Below are positions 36,151-47,871 of a stretch of 64,000 bases of DNA, piece by piece. The stretch is taken from the NCBI GenBank assembly GCA_028023455.1, contig JAQFVV010000183.1, forward strand, positions 992,001 to 1,056,000. The letters are read 5' to 3'. The translations under genes and the position numbers were made by a program. The notes beneath the pieces were generated by a model that was not told the DNA's origin, did not search any database, and saw only the letters and a list, made by a program, of their open reading frames with translations. The DNA comes from Epiperipatus broadwayi (Eukaryota > Onychophora > Udeonychophora > Euonychophora > Peripatidae). Within the stretch, counting starts at the first letter, position 1; each line of letters starts with the position of its first letter.

Positions 36151-36500
36151 ACATTTAAGAAATATGAAAGCTTATTAAATGTAGCATATAGATTGTGATA
36201 TTTTTGGATATACTGCATTTTTATGACCCAAATATTAATGGTAATCAAAAAAATGTACACACAGTAGACATACACATACATTCATAACGACAAAATAAAA
36301 TCTTGTACTATGATTTAAATATATGGAATAAATAAAAAGTTGATATTAGAATTACTTATTTACTTTGTTTATTGATAAGTTAAAAATCTAAGTGTATTTA
36401 TAATTATATTCAATCAATGAAGCAAACATAACCAAGTTATTTTATGAGGCAATAGATTTAAATATATAAATATATCATATCCCTATATATATATATATAT
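36151..36500. other. AT-rich spacer ending in (TA)n
   Basis: A 60-codon minus frame has no domain. A (TA)n tract occupies 36484-36500. Confidence 0.5.
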
Positions 36501-37700
36501 TGTAACATTGGGGCCATTGTAGCACTTTAAGTTTTGATTTAGGTCTTTTATTACTTACTATAGTGCTAGTTAGTCAAACTATTTAATGACAATGGACAAT
36601 ATCAATAGGAGGGTGTATATTTCAAGAATATAGTTATATTTCTTGACTAACTGACTTAATGCTTATTATAACTTGAATTGACAATGGAGTTAGTTTAATT
36701 TATTTAAGAGGGTGCCAGAGTGGTAGACCCCTAACTCTCATTGCATTTTTGTTGAGACTTACAAAGTAAATAATTAACAGTAAGAGCAGGAATTATGTTT
36801 TCCCATCACTTAAGTAATTTATTATAAGAATTCTTCCCAGGCTTTAATCAAGCATATTAGCAAAGATAATTAATGATAAAATCTAAATAACTAAAATTCA
36901 GCATGTACAATGAAAGGTTTATATTAGTAGGAAAAGTTTTAGTAACACATTAAATATTTCAACAATAAGAATTATTTAAAATATTGGAAAAAACATACAC
37001 GTATTATTACGTTAACCACTTAATTCAAATAGTTCACTTTTAAGAATAAAATCGCAAATGTCTCTCCTTATTTCTTTTTACTAAATTAGAAGTTTATCTT
37101 TTAAAATTTAGTTCATAAATCTGTTTTTGACTTAGATATGAGTTATAATATGGCCATTGACTTACCGGTAAGTTCTCTTTATGAGGAGTCCATAGTAATC
37201 CTTTATGGCTTCATTCTGTTAACACTTTTCACATCTCTGATCTGTATTTAGGGCAAGGCTAAATGAAACTTTTGGTGACTATTGTGAGAGAAGACACTGG
37301 TGAATTTTCTACTCACACATGGACACTAGCTTTATTATAGTAATTCTGGGTAGTAGCATTTTATTATGGCTTCGAAAATGCTGCATACAAGAAACAGTAA
37401 GAAAAACACAGGTAAAAGATCAATTCTAAACTTTCTGCTTCTTTTATACTGACAACCATTTTAAGATTTCTGTGCACATCCTCTTACCCTTTATGTTATT
37501 ATCACTGGATCATCTTCTGCATTTTTTCTTACTTTTGAGGTATAAAGTTCTATTTTTTATAACTTATTTCTGCCATCTTTAATTATCATTAAGAGGTTTT
37601 ACTCTGATAGTAAACTGTATATGCTTACATTCTTTCCAATATTAATGTCACTTTAATAAAATAGATAATTTTAAACATGAAGGGTCAGATTGACTTTAGG
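36501..37700. other. spacer starting with a TGTAACATT edge
   Basis: A TGTAACATT edge follows the (TA)n tract directly, as in the two LTRs of this window. No opposite end, PBS or polypurine tract was found, so an LTR assignment is not supported. The block at 37135-37380 is less AT-rich, with no readable frame. Confidence 0.35.
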
Positions 37701-38036
37701 TCAACATGGGTGTGACCAGAATCTCAGCCTCAGGGTGGCCTTTGAACATTCCATTATCAGATTTTCAATTGGATAAACGGTTGAAGAGTTGGAGTGTTGA
37801 GTGTTTTGGAGCCTGTCCATTAAAGTGTAAAGACCTGGCTGTATATCTGAGCACTTATTGCATATATATGTAGAGATGATAATCTGGTCCAACTGATGAT
37901 TGCTGGTTTAGCATGAAAAACGTGTATTGGTGATTATTTATCTTTTCGACATATATGTGTTCAAGTGTATCAGTGTTATGAGATAGAATGGAGAGTGGTG
38001 GATCATGTGAAAGTCTGTGCTCATATACTCTATATA
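37701..38036 (+). mobile_element. FB-C foldback copy 4
   Basis: Carries the central piece (CTTTGAACATTCCATTATCA, shared with the 1.9-kb copy) and the right arm (GAGCCTGTCCATTAAAGTG, CCAACTGATGATTGCTGG, TGATTATTTATCTTTTCG). It ends in a degraded tip, GTCTGTGCTCATAT, where the B-box is lost. Confidence 0.7.
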
Positions 38037-38744
38037 TACTAAAACCTTAATGTAAATTAAGACAGCTAATTTTTGGATTTGATTTACAGTTTGTAATATA
38101 TTCCATGTTTTCTGGAGTTCTATTAGAACACATTTAATCTGTTTTTGTGCTAACTTGTTTTCGTTTAAATGTTGTTTTGTTTCAATTTACATGATATTTA
38201 AAATAAAATGACAGTATATTATTAGAATGATTTGTTGCTAAGTGCAATTTTGAGATTTATTTACGTAATGGTTTAGCATCAGAAAAAACTATTTTATATA
38301 CGAGGACTTAACGTTAATATTTTATTACTCATTATTAGATTTAAATTTAATTGATCTGAAGCAGTAATAAAATATAACGGTTTTTTTTGTTTTAGAATGA
38401 AAGTGATTAAAATAATAAAAATGGGATTAGTAAAGACTTCGAAATTTCATTCAAAATGAGATTGTCTGTCAGACTTAAAGTGCCTTTATAAAAAAGTTGA
38501 ATTTTTACACATAGTATATAAAAATATCTTATTAAAGAGACAATTTAAAATGCCATCAAAAGCTTTATGTGTTTTTTGAAGTAACTTTTTTTACAAATAG
38601 TCAATAAAAAAAATTAAAGCCATATATGACATGACCTAATCTTTTTAAGCTTGTAAATAAAAAACAATTAGCTGTTCTAATTGCTCTAACAAGCTTTATT
38701 GATAAACTCCAGCAAGAGAAAGTATTTTAAAATATCTATGTAGA
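38037..38744. other. AT-rich spacer
   Basis: No gene or bounded repeat recognised. Confidence 0.5.
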
Positions 38745-38945
38745 AACAACACTCTAACCTCAGATTAATGTTTTCATGCTTTGGCACTCCTCAGTGAGGC
38801 CCTAGGATAGTTTCAAACTCTAGATCTAAAAATACCAAACCCAATGCCTGCATTTATCTAAACGTTATCTATTGAGTGGAAAATCTAAAATTTTAAGACA
38901 CCTACGTGTCTTCAAACCCAGCTATTCTTACAGCTTTTCTTACAT
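38745..38945 (+). repeat. dispersed repeat R4, copy 1
   Basis: Colinear with 55210-55365: CTCAGTGAGG(C/T)(C/G)CTA, ACTCTAGATCTAAAAATACC, TTATCTA(A/C/T), GTGGAAAATCTAAAATTTTA and CCAGCTAT in the same order. Non-coding and diverged. Confidence 0.6.
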
Positions 38946-39110
38946 TTGTATATATTCTGACGATATGTTCTGATTGAGGAATAAAACATATATATTGCAA
39001 ATTGATTTGAGATGTTTCACAGTTATTCCATTTACTAAAATCAGTAATAATTATTTCAATATTTCTTTTTATAAACATGGTCCATTAATATATTAAATAT
39101 TACAAAAACA

Positions 39111-39372
39111 AGAAATTCTTTAACACACCTTTTCTTGTCAAATCTTGGGTTTTTATTTATTTTATGAACCATTTTTTCATACTTCAATTTTCTTCCAACA
39201 CCTTTGACTATATTATATGATCATTTTCAATGGTTACAAAAAAGCAACCAGTGCTTGAAAATGATCATATAATATGATCAAAACATTGGGGAAAAAACAA
39301 GTATGAAAAAATGGTTCATAGAATAAAAAACTAACATTTGAAGAAAAAAAGTGTGTTAAAGAATTTTTTGAT
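39111..39372. repeat. foldback repeat, about 118-bp arms
   Basis: The left arm (39111-39230: TTCTTTAACACAC, GAACCATTTTTTCATAC, ATATGATCATTTTCAA) pairs with the right arm (39255-39371: TTGAAAATGATCATAT, GTATGAAAAAATGGTTC, GTGTGTTAAAGAA) around a 24-nt loop. No coding capacity. Confidence 0.75.
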
Positions 39373-40040
39373 TTCCCAGTTAATTTTGGATTATAAAATA
39401 TAATTAAATATAACATTATTATATGTGTTAGTATATGCATATATACACAAAATACAATAGGAATTAGTCCATTGGTTCATTTTCTTACTGTAAAAAATTA
39501 TTGAATATGGCAGCTAGAACAAAATTTAATTATAGTTCATCTTGCTATGAATATGAGAACACCATAAGTTCTTGAAAATGGTAAAGTGTAATTAATTCAT
39601 AGAAATAACAACCTTCTGTATAGTTGCATATAAGTGCACCTATGATAATTACTATATTCTGTATATATATATATTTAAAGGTTTTATAACATAGTAATAA
39701 TTCAGTTAATTGTTATGTGCACGATGTAAGGTTTGAATGCATCATGGGTACAAATCTAAAAAAATTCAGGTTTCAAAATTAGTCTGTAAGAATTTCCTAC
39801 AAAATTATTAGATTAAGATTGATCACAAACTATTTCAAGGTAGTTTGTATTAAATCTTTTTGCTTAATGTATATCATTACTACAGTTTTGATATTGGTCT
39901 ACATTATTTAAATAATGCAAGTTCTTGTATTTTGCAACTTTTTAGTATGCTAGTATGCTTTCTCTAAGAAAGAAATGTCAAATGTAACATCAAAATTCAA
40001 AGTATTTGGGATTCAACATATATGTAGAAGTATATATTTC
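39373..40040. other. AT-rich spacer
   Basis: A (TA)n tract lies near 39662-39673. No gene seen. Confidence 0.5.
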
Positions 40041-40044
40041 CCTA

Positions 40045-40478
40045 TAAATATGTTTTACCAGTTCTTACTTATAGTTGTGAGACTTGGACACTTAATAGAA
40101 AAGCAATACAGAGACTTCAGACCACTAAAAGAAGTAAGGAGAGATGTATGTTGGGAGGAACAAGAAGAGATCAAAAACACAATAAATTGGTAAGAGAACA
40201 AACAGGTGTTACTGACCTCATTGAAAAAATTAAAAGAGTGAATCGATGTTGAGCTGGACATATTGCTAGAAGAGATGATAATAGGTGGACAATTGAAATC
40301 TTAAACTGGATGCCAAGAGATTTAAAAGACCCAGAAAGAGACCACATGTGAGATGGATGGATGAAATAAAAAAGTGTGCATGGGTGATGTGGAGAAAAGA
40401 AGTTAAAGTTTGGAGAAGATGGGTTGAACTTGGAGAGACCTTCGTCCTGCAGTGGATTGATAATGGTTGATGATCCCA
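40045..40478 (+). pseudogene. RTE-like LINE copy 3, 3' end
   Basis: The translation follows the last quarter of the RT frame at 4.8-6.4 kb: a VLPVLTY-like start, then TWTLNRRAIQRLQTT-like, QTGVTDLIEKIKR, RRDDNRWTIEILNW and a final LQWIDNG-like phrase. It has stops at about 40250 and further frame breaks after about 40320. Its 3' end, AATGGTTGATGATCCC, lacks the long (TA)n tail seen in copies 1 and 2. Confidence 0.85.
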
Positions 40479-42454
40479 ATCATTAATTTCCTGCCTTAAA
40501 TTAATTGGCCAATACTATTCACTTTTAACAATATATAAACAATCAAATGTTAACCATATATATTATACTTGTAAGAACAAATGCGTGATCTAATATAAAA
40601 AAAATTATTTAAACTACTAATTTTCCAAATTAATTTTTTCTATTTTTTGCTTATAAAAATATATTAATTATAATTTCATATCTAATTAAAAGTCTAAGGT
40701 ATAAAAAGAAAGTTTTCTAATTATAAACCGACATACATTTTTAACCAAAACAAAAACTTTTAGACCACAAATTAAAATTGTAAAGAAAGTTTAAAAAAAA
40801 AATCATCCAAACCCAGTTCTTTTTTTAGATCTCCTCTATAGGTCTTTATTCAAACTCATATTTCCTGACACTAATGGTTAATGTTTAACCTCCAACTCTA
40901 AAGTTGATTATTTAATTTTTCTATTGGGGTTTTTTTTTCTGTTACTTTTTACTCAAATTCTTCTCTAATTACTTACATAAACTAGCATTTGGTAAATATT
41001 TTTCAATTGTATTACATATGTACTAATGGAACTCTCAAACCGTTATCGTTTTCTGATAACATTGTCATAGAAACAAAATATAAAAATTAATTTCTCGATC
41101 ATTGACATTTTATGTTTTTATTTTATTTTAAAAAACAAATTATTCACTTTTTATAATAAAACATCTATACATTAAACCACTATAATGCTATATGATCACC
41201 ATTTTTGGTACTCGTGAGTTTTCAAGTAAACCAAGATGGTGACCCGTATTTTTGATAAATCTACATTTTCGTGAATGCTTTTAAGGAAATTTCTATTTAA
41301 TAATTACATTTTATTTTTTTCTTACTCTTATTTTTAAAAAAGTGGAAAAATTAATTACAATATTTACATTTTTTTTTTGAGATTAACTTATTAACAGAAA
41401 AATATAAAATGTGTATAATAACAATATTTACACTTTATTCATATTGGTAGTGTGAAACCATATCATGACCATTATCACATACTTTTCAAGAGAGTAGGAT
41501 CCCATATCTTTGGAAATAGTCCATTGCATCACATTCTGTGACAGGTATATCCCAAATTTTTATGATTATGATAATTTACCAAAAAAAACTGCTGACAAAA
41601 AGAAACATGGTACATTGAAACAAAGTATGACAATATTAGGAGCTTAATGCCACTTCCTATGTTATAATATAAGTATAAAAAAATCAAAAAAGCTTCTTAA
41701 TGAAATTTATTGGAATTTATTCCTCTTTTTAAATTTAACAATCAATTTAATAATTTTGTTTTAATTTAACAAGAATACAGAATACCATCTTGATTTATAT
41801 GAAAACTCACAAATACTCCATTTCTTATGCTTGCACAATCTATCTGTTAACACAGTAACACCCTTCTCCATACAATATTGTCACCTAGTGAAAACCATGA
41901 TAATCAATAGATGCAAGAAGGTTAATATATCAAATCTTAATCTAGTCTGGGAATATTGAATGAGTAGGTACTAGATGGCAATACTGTATGGAGAAAGTTG
42001 CTTCTGTGTTCATATATATATATATATATATTGCAATACAACTTTATAATACAGCATTTTTAACAAATATATTAAATTATCCATACAAAATATAATAGCA
42101 GAAGAAATAAAGATAAGCCCATATACACACATATATCACTAAAAATATGCATTCAGATATATTTTCCAAATCAATTATGTGATTTTATTTTTTTAAAAAG
42201 CGCATTTAGTTTGTCTTTAAAATAACAATTATTTCTGGAGATATAAAGATGTTGTTATGTTTAAATTTAGATTTGAAAATATTTTTATAGGTACGAATCT
42301 TCATAGAAAACGACACTGATTGTATTAGTTATTTTTAATATAGAATAGTCCAAAATTATTGAAAGAAAACCTTAATTACAATCCAGTAAATACATTCAAA
42401 GAAACAGGTAAATTAATCACACCATATACATATTACATAATAAAACCTAAGCTT
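40479..42454. other. AT-rich spacer
   Basis: Contains a (TA)n tract at 42011-42031. No reading frame or terminal repeat was recognised in almost 2 kb. Confidence 0.5.
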
Positions 42455-42716
42455 GTCTACATGAGAAATCTTCAATTTGTTGTCAAGACAACCTCTGTAA
42501 GTAAAAGATAGATTCACACCTTTCATTCTAATTTAACATTTTGATATAGACAAGAAAGGTAACATTTGGACTACAGATTTATATTTTTAAATTCAACCAG
42601 TTTAAATAAACTCCATTAAACAGCCAAATATAACTTAATTTGAAATTAGATTAAGCAATAGCCATTTATATATCTATCATTAAAAAATAGTTTAGCCTTG
42701 AGCATTATTATATATA
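42455..42716 (-). repeat. dispersed repeat R1, copy 2
   Basis: Reverse complement of the 8.9-kb repeat (TCAATTTGTTGTCAAGACAA, GACTACAG, AGTTTAAATAAACTCCATTA, GAGCATTATT). It ends at a (TA)n tract, immediately followed by a TGTAACATT edge at 42718. Confidence 0.6.
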
Positions 42717-43960
42717 TTGTAACATTATAAATGGGGAAGGTTCCTTTACATGGGCCCATGTCTTTGGGTACTACTAAACTGAAACAGTACATATTGGCCA
42801 ACCGAAATTAATAAGACCACACAAATTGAGCAATCCAAATCTGTAAAGAAATAAATTTGACCAATAATTTTATCTAAACCCTACAAATAAAGTAAGTTAA
42901 AATCTATACTGAAATAAAGTTAAAAATCTATTATTAGTAGTTTATTTAAAATTTACAACTGAATATATATTAAGTAATAGTTTATACCAGGATTAATTTA
43001 CAAAATAATTCTTTTATATTATGCACTAAAACTTATAACATTTTGAAATGACGAAATAAACTTATTTAAACTTGAAAATTATATATGAAGCTTATATTAA
43101 CAATTTATTAACTATTCTTTATGTTTGAATAATATTAATGAATGTCTATGAAAACATTAGGTTGACTTTTGATAATTGCTGAATTCCAATAAAGTATTAA
43201 CCTCTATTATTTTGATGACTTAAACTTTAAATATTTATGATTGCATAGAGACTTTGAATTATTATTGTTATTACATATTTAATAAATTAAAGAAAACGAT
43301 TAGTTCAACTTTAATAAATATAACAATAAATTTATTTACAAAATAAACAATGATTAAAAGAATATGTTAATAAATATATTCAATAGTTTATCGTATAATG
43401 TTCTTATTGTTTTAACTATAATATGATAATAGACAGTATACATATATCCACCACAAAAAATGCTTATGTTATCTTCAATAAATAATAAATATTAAATATA
43501 AAAAATATTAATCTGCCATAATTCAAGTATTGATTACTTATATTCTAAAATAATTAATTTATTCTAGTTGTCCTTTACATACATATGTATTGTTTATCCC
43601 AAATAATAGATCAATTATTTACTTTACTTCTATTTTGATTTTATAGAACAGATGCTAAACAAATGAAAGTAGTTATTAAAATAAAAGTTTATTATAACTA
43701 TTTAAATTCTTATTTTAAAGTCATTAAATTTTCTTTCTGGTTATTTAAACATATATTACATTTATGCACATACATACCTTAAATGACCTTAAAATAATAA
43801 TATAAATAACAATTAAATAGATAAAATATACTAAGTGTTAACAAATAGCTACTTAAATTCTATACACATAAAATTCAATTATCCTAAAGTTCTTTTGGTA
43901 GTATGCATATGAAGAAAAGTCCCTGAAATGATATTTTTTAAAAAACGTAGTAATTCCAAG
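42717..43960. other. AT-rich spacer
   Basis: Starts with TGTAACATTATAAATGGGG, another LTR-like edge after (TA)n, but no matching end was found. The rest is very AT-rich with no gene. Confidence 0.4.
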
Positions 43961-44067
43961 AGCTTATTTCCTTTTATAAGTATTCAAAGTTTATTAAGGT
44001 AAATAATCCTTGGTAGATTATACCAATGTTAGCTTATTTTCTTTTATAAGTACTTGAAGTGTATTAA
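43961..44067. repeat. 70-bp tandem duplication, second copy split
   Basis: Unit 1 is 43961-44030. Unit 2 begins at 44031 (AGCTTATTTTCTTTTATAAG) and is cut at the TTAA of 44064-44067. It continues after the piggyBac-like element at 45000-45036 (AATAATTCTTGG, ACAATGTT). Unit 1 therefore preserves an uninterrupted version of the target. Confidence 0.85.
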
Positions 44068-44999
44068 CCCTTGTGCGGGTCACTTCTTTATTGGAAAACT
44101 GAGGCAAAACTCAGAAACTTTTAATTGGCCAATTGACAAACTCTTTGATAGAAATATTTTCATCTTTTAATATATATTAATTTATAGTTTCATTTTCAAA
44201 AAGTATATTAATTATTTGTAATGTTAGGAAAGTAAATGAAAGTTTTTTCAAAAATATATTTTTATTTGTATTTTATAGAAATATTCAAAAGCGGAAAAAT
44301 CAAAGAAAACATTACAAGCAAATTACAAGCAATGCAAACATCATTTATATTCCCTCACAGATTTACATCAAGGAATTTATTAAGAATTTTTTAGTAAAAT
44401 CTTAGCGTTTTTCTAAAAATAATTATATTTTCAGCATTTTTTAACCAAAATACATTATGATATTTAAATAAATGCCAGAAAAATATTCTAAAACAATAAA
44501 CTTTGTTTAAAAATTAAATAAACAGCTTGGGGCAATCTAAACTCTTGACAGGATGTCAAAATTATTGCTATCGCTGGTTTCTTTTTCAATTTACAATTGT
44601 GTAAAGTATACAATTTTTTAATAAAACCTTACTACCTTTGTAAAATAACTATATTTTCAGCAGATAATCTATAACATGTATGAAAAATGATTAAAAAAAA
44701 CACTCTAAAACATATATTTTTATTTTCAGCGATGAAAAAATATTTATTGGAATCATCAGCCAATAAGCATCAAGAATGGATGGCCCAACCAATAAGAACT
44801 GGCCTTATTCTTTTGTTAAGGTTAAAACACTCCTAGTATTGATTTTTAACTTGTAAAATAATTCAAGAGAGGGCAGCATCTTACAGGATGTTTTCTAAAG
44901 TTTCCAACAAGTATATATATGTCACCATAGCTCAAAAATAGCCGATTTAGAGTGATCCAAAGCCTTTGATGCAACAATGCGTTGAACCCCACACAAGGG
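44068..44999. mobile_element. non-autonomous piggyBac-like element
   Basis: Bounded by TTAA on both sides (44064-44067 and 45000-45003), with terminal inverted repeats CCCTTGTGCGGG and CCCACACAAGGG. Terminal CCC and a TTAA target are the diagnostic combination for piggyBac. At 932 bp, with no open frame, it is a MITE-sized passenger that would need a transposase from elsewhere. The body contains several (A/T)TTTTCAGC-type phrases but no transposase remnant I can read. The target duplication is confirmed by the neighbouring empty-site copy. Confidence 0.85.
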
Positions 45000-45145
45000 T
45001 TAAGATAAATAATTCTTGGGTTATTATAACAATGTTTACATTTTGGTTAACAAAGAATAATAAGCATTATTTTACTTTTTTAAAATGCATTCAGTCCATT
45101 ATTCTATTAAATCCAGATCATTATTTAATTGATCATAACACTTAG

Positions 45146-45808
45146 TCAATTATTTATTGGCATGCATCAGATAAAACTGAAAATATAGAAATTTATTGTA
45201 ATGAGTTGTTAAATATTGGATACAATTATGAGTCTGTTTATTATACAGTTAAAAATTTTACTTCCAAATATAAAAATAATAATAATGTTAATTTTTCTGG
45301 TAAAAAACTTTGGATATCAATACCATATATTTCAAATCAACAGGCAAGTTTCATTAAGAAAATTTATAAAGGAATATGTGATATTGCATTTTATGCACCA
45401 CCTACATTAAATAAATTAATAAACAATTCAAAAGATAAAATTTTATTGACAAATAAAAATTGTATCATTTACAAATGGACATGTAGGTGTGGCAATGGAT
45501 ATATAGGTGAATCAAGGTTCACATTGGAAAAAAGAACAAAAGAGCACTTATTGTTATTTAAAAGGGTTCAAAATACAAAACAAAATTTTAAAAATAGTGA
45601 TAATTTATCAGCTTCTGTTTTTTATGACCATAATAAATCATGTATATATGGTTTTGATTTTGATTATAATAATGTAAAAATATTGGAAACTGAAAGAAAT
45701 AATAATAAAAGAAAAATTAAAGAGGCGATGTTAATATATAAACACAAGCAGAATTTAATTAATAGGCAAGCAGCAAACATTAAGATCACAGAAATATGGG
45801 AAAGTTGA
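45146..45808 (+). CDS. GIY-YIG endonuclease domain of Penelope-like element (partial)
   Basis: Open from the stop at 45143-45145 to the TGA at 45806-45808, about 220 codons. Its true start lies upstream in lost sequence. Counting from position 45206, IIYKWTCRCGNGYIGE at about 87-102 is the GIY-YIG core (IIY and GYIG), with a Cys pair as in Penelope-type linkers. RTKEH (110-114) supplies the conserved Arg and His, KIKEAMLI (170-177) the conserved metal-binding Glu, and INRQ (185-188) the distal Asn region. In Penelope-like elements this nuclease nicks the target to prime reverse transcription. The domain looks intact, but without the RT it cannot mobilise the element. Confidence 0.85.
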   Translation, partial: SIIYWHASDKTENIEIYCNELLNIGYNYESVYYTVKNFTSKYKNNNNVNFSGKKLWISIPYISNQQASFIKKIYKGICDIAFYAPPTLNKLINNSKDKILLTNKNCIIYKWTCRCGNGYIGESRFTLEKRTKEHLLLFKRVQNTKQNFKNSDNLSASVFYDHNKSCIYGFDFDYNNVKILETERNNNKRKIKEAMLIYKHKQNLINRQAANIKITEIWES

Positions 45809-45956
45809 CATGGAATTATGGGAAAGCTGACATTTTAAAAGTGATAGTTGACAAAGCTATAAGGTAGTTGAAAGTGCTTCTAAGTTACGATTATACATAT
45901 AATTTTTATAAACTTTTAATTACTGTATTTTCAAATATTTATTTATAAATTTACAG

Positions 45957-46000
45957 ACACACACACACACGCACATATATGTATATACATATATATATAT
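45957..46000. repeat. (CA)n/(TA)n microsatellite
   Basis: An ACACAC run grading into a TATATA run. It is both the 3' end of the Penelope-like element and the left target of the LTR element; (TA)n resumes at 50361. Confidence 0.9.
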
Positions 46001-47490
46001 TGTGACAGAATGGGTTCAACCCAGTCACAAATAAAATTATTTAATCAGTAAACTAGACGTAGATATATATAATATTTAATTTGGTTTATTACGCGGAGGT
46101 GGTTACAAATACATAAACATGGGGGGAGGGACTCTGTCATTTTTAAATGATATATATGTGTGTGTGACAAATGCGTGTATGAATGAATTAAGTAGTGAAA
46201 AGAGAGAAACGAGATTTTGTTTCATGCTTTAAAAACTAGAGGTTTCCGGCAGAATGAGATTCTATTTTCTGTTATATTACAATAGAAGCTACGACACGAG
46301 TTTTCACACGTCTAACAGATCTGGTTAGTCCACATTGAAAATCGGAAGTGAGATAAAAAAGAAGCTTCTAGAACAAATGGAGGGGGCTATAAAAGTGAGC
46401 CACCCAGAATGCATAGGATCTTTTTCCAGCAGAGCTACAACAGTGAACACCTAAACGGTTTTAGTATTTAACTTATATAATGGCAATTTCAAAAGAAATG
46501 TTGGGGTAGGAGAAGCCACATCAGATTCAAACCCCTAATTCCAACCTGCTGCAGCTGCCTCAACTAATAAAGCCATGATGCCTCAAAACATCACATAATT
46601 CCAGCATGGAATCAAATGAACCTTGTCAGCCAACAGATAGCAATCTTAAATCGTTACCTTGAATTGCCTAATTTACCTGTAGAACAGAACTCTGTAATAG
46701 ATAGATAAATCTGCTTTTACTACTTCCCAGGAAGAGTCAGGTAATGAACTTTAATTAATGATTTTATTTTACTTTGTGAAAAGGAAATTCTTGTGTTTTT
46801 TTTCTTACTATCATAAGTGGAGTTGATGTGTGAACTAATTAATAAGGTTTCCTTAAAGCCTCATTCCATTGTGGACATTATCAAGTAATCAGTGTCAGAA
46901 GTCATGTGATACAAACTTTTTCGTAGTATCGACTTTCACTACTTGAGTTGCGTATGAGAGATTTATTATGGAAAGAATGACGTATGTGTGCGATTTAAAA
47001 ATGACAGTAATGAATACATTTTTTTTTAATATTAAATAAATATACAAAGAAGTAGAGTGGAATTAGTTATTTATTTATAGATCCAGTTATCTAGTTGTTA
47101 TTATTTTTTTTTATGTTTAAAAAAAAAAAGAAAAAATCTTAACCCCATTCGTAGCTACTCCCGGCAGTGATGCCACCCGGCCATGAGACTGAGCTAGCTG
47201 ATGGCCAAAACCTCTCTCACATTACGTAAATAGTATTCTTGTTGGTAATATATCCACTTCACATAATTCATATTCATATAGGATTGGCGCTTGGTGTCCT
47301 TCGGATGACCATAAATATGCGTTGGGGATATATTACAGTTGCGAGAATAAATCCATAAGTTTGGAATAATAATATTTAGGGTCAAAACCACTTAATTAAA
47401 TAAAAATACATAGGCACGTATATTGATACATCATATATACATATTCAGTAGAGTATGTCTGTCTAGTGAGAGGTAATGGGTTTTGTTATA
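46001..47490 (+). repeat. 5' LTR
   Basis: Begins with a palindromic tip (TGTGACAGAATGGG, then CCCAGTCACA) and ends GGGTTTTGTTATA. At about 1.49 kb it is long for a Gypsy-type LTR. Minus-strand frames inside it are chance frames. It carries a TATA box at 46388-46395. Confidence 0.9.
46388..46395 (+). promoter_or_regulatory. LTR TATA box (5' LTR)
   Basis: TATAAAAG in a GC-richer context (GGGGGCTATAAAAGTGAG). It is identical at 49272-49279 in the 3' LTR apart from the following base. Transcription would start about 25-30 bp downstream, defining the U3/R border. Confidence 0.65.
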
Positions 47491-47491
47491 A

Positions 47492-47509
47492 TGGTGTCCC
47501 AACTAAAAG
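47492..47509 (+). other. candidate primer-binding site
   Basis: TGGTGTCCCAACTAAAAG starts 1-2 nt after the 5' LTR. The leading TGG is the complement of a tRNA CCA end, and the position is right for a minus-strand primer. I cannot name the tRNA. Confidence 0.55.
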
Positions 47510-47871
47510 GCTTAGAAGAGAAGTAGAGGGGAATGGGGAGAGTTATGAGAGATAAGAAATACTTTAATATACCAAAAAGTTTTATATTTTATCGAAGAAA
47601 GGGTTGTTTAGATATATAGTTCAAATGAAGCATTAAATAAATCGAAGGGCGTTAATTTGTTAAATGTATATCTATTAAGAAATAACCAGTTTTGTCAGTT
47701 CATAGCTGCGCAGTAGGTCAAACATACACAATCTATTATTTTTAATTTCTTTGTCTAATTCGATGAGGTTTCGAGAGGTAAAGTGGTTAACAGGAAGGCA
47801 GTGCAGGGTGCTGGGATGGGGGAGTGGGTCTGAGGCATTAATCAAAGATAAAAGAAAAGAAAAGAATTTTT

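Larger units (their letters stand above)
45110..46000 (+). mobile_element. 5'-truncated Penelope-like element
   Basis: Only the C-terminal endonuclease part and 3' UTR remain. Recognisable coding starts near 45146, after the flank of the piggyBac target. Past the stop codon comes the UTR (GTTGACAAAGCTATAAGG, GAAAGTGCTTCTAAG), which is shared in part with fragments at 61.8 and 63.3 kb. The element ends in a CA/TA-rich microsatellite (45957-46000), where an LTR element has inserted. The RT domain is missing. Confidence 0.75.

Noticed and set aside
36501-36530. TGTAACATTGGGGCC after (TA)n as an LTR start
   Set aside because: The edge fits, but no end, primer-binding site or partner LTR was found. 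The similar TGTAACATT at 42718 has the same problem.
45206-45208. Position 45206 as the true start of the GIY-YIG protein
   Set aside because: The codon there is TTG and the frame stays open upstream to 45146. The copy is 5'-truncated, so no start codon is expected.
47194-47391. 65-codon minus frame, repeated at 50069-50254
   Set aside because: Both lie inside the two LTRs. They recur because the LTR is repeated, and they lack coding features.
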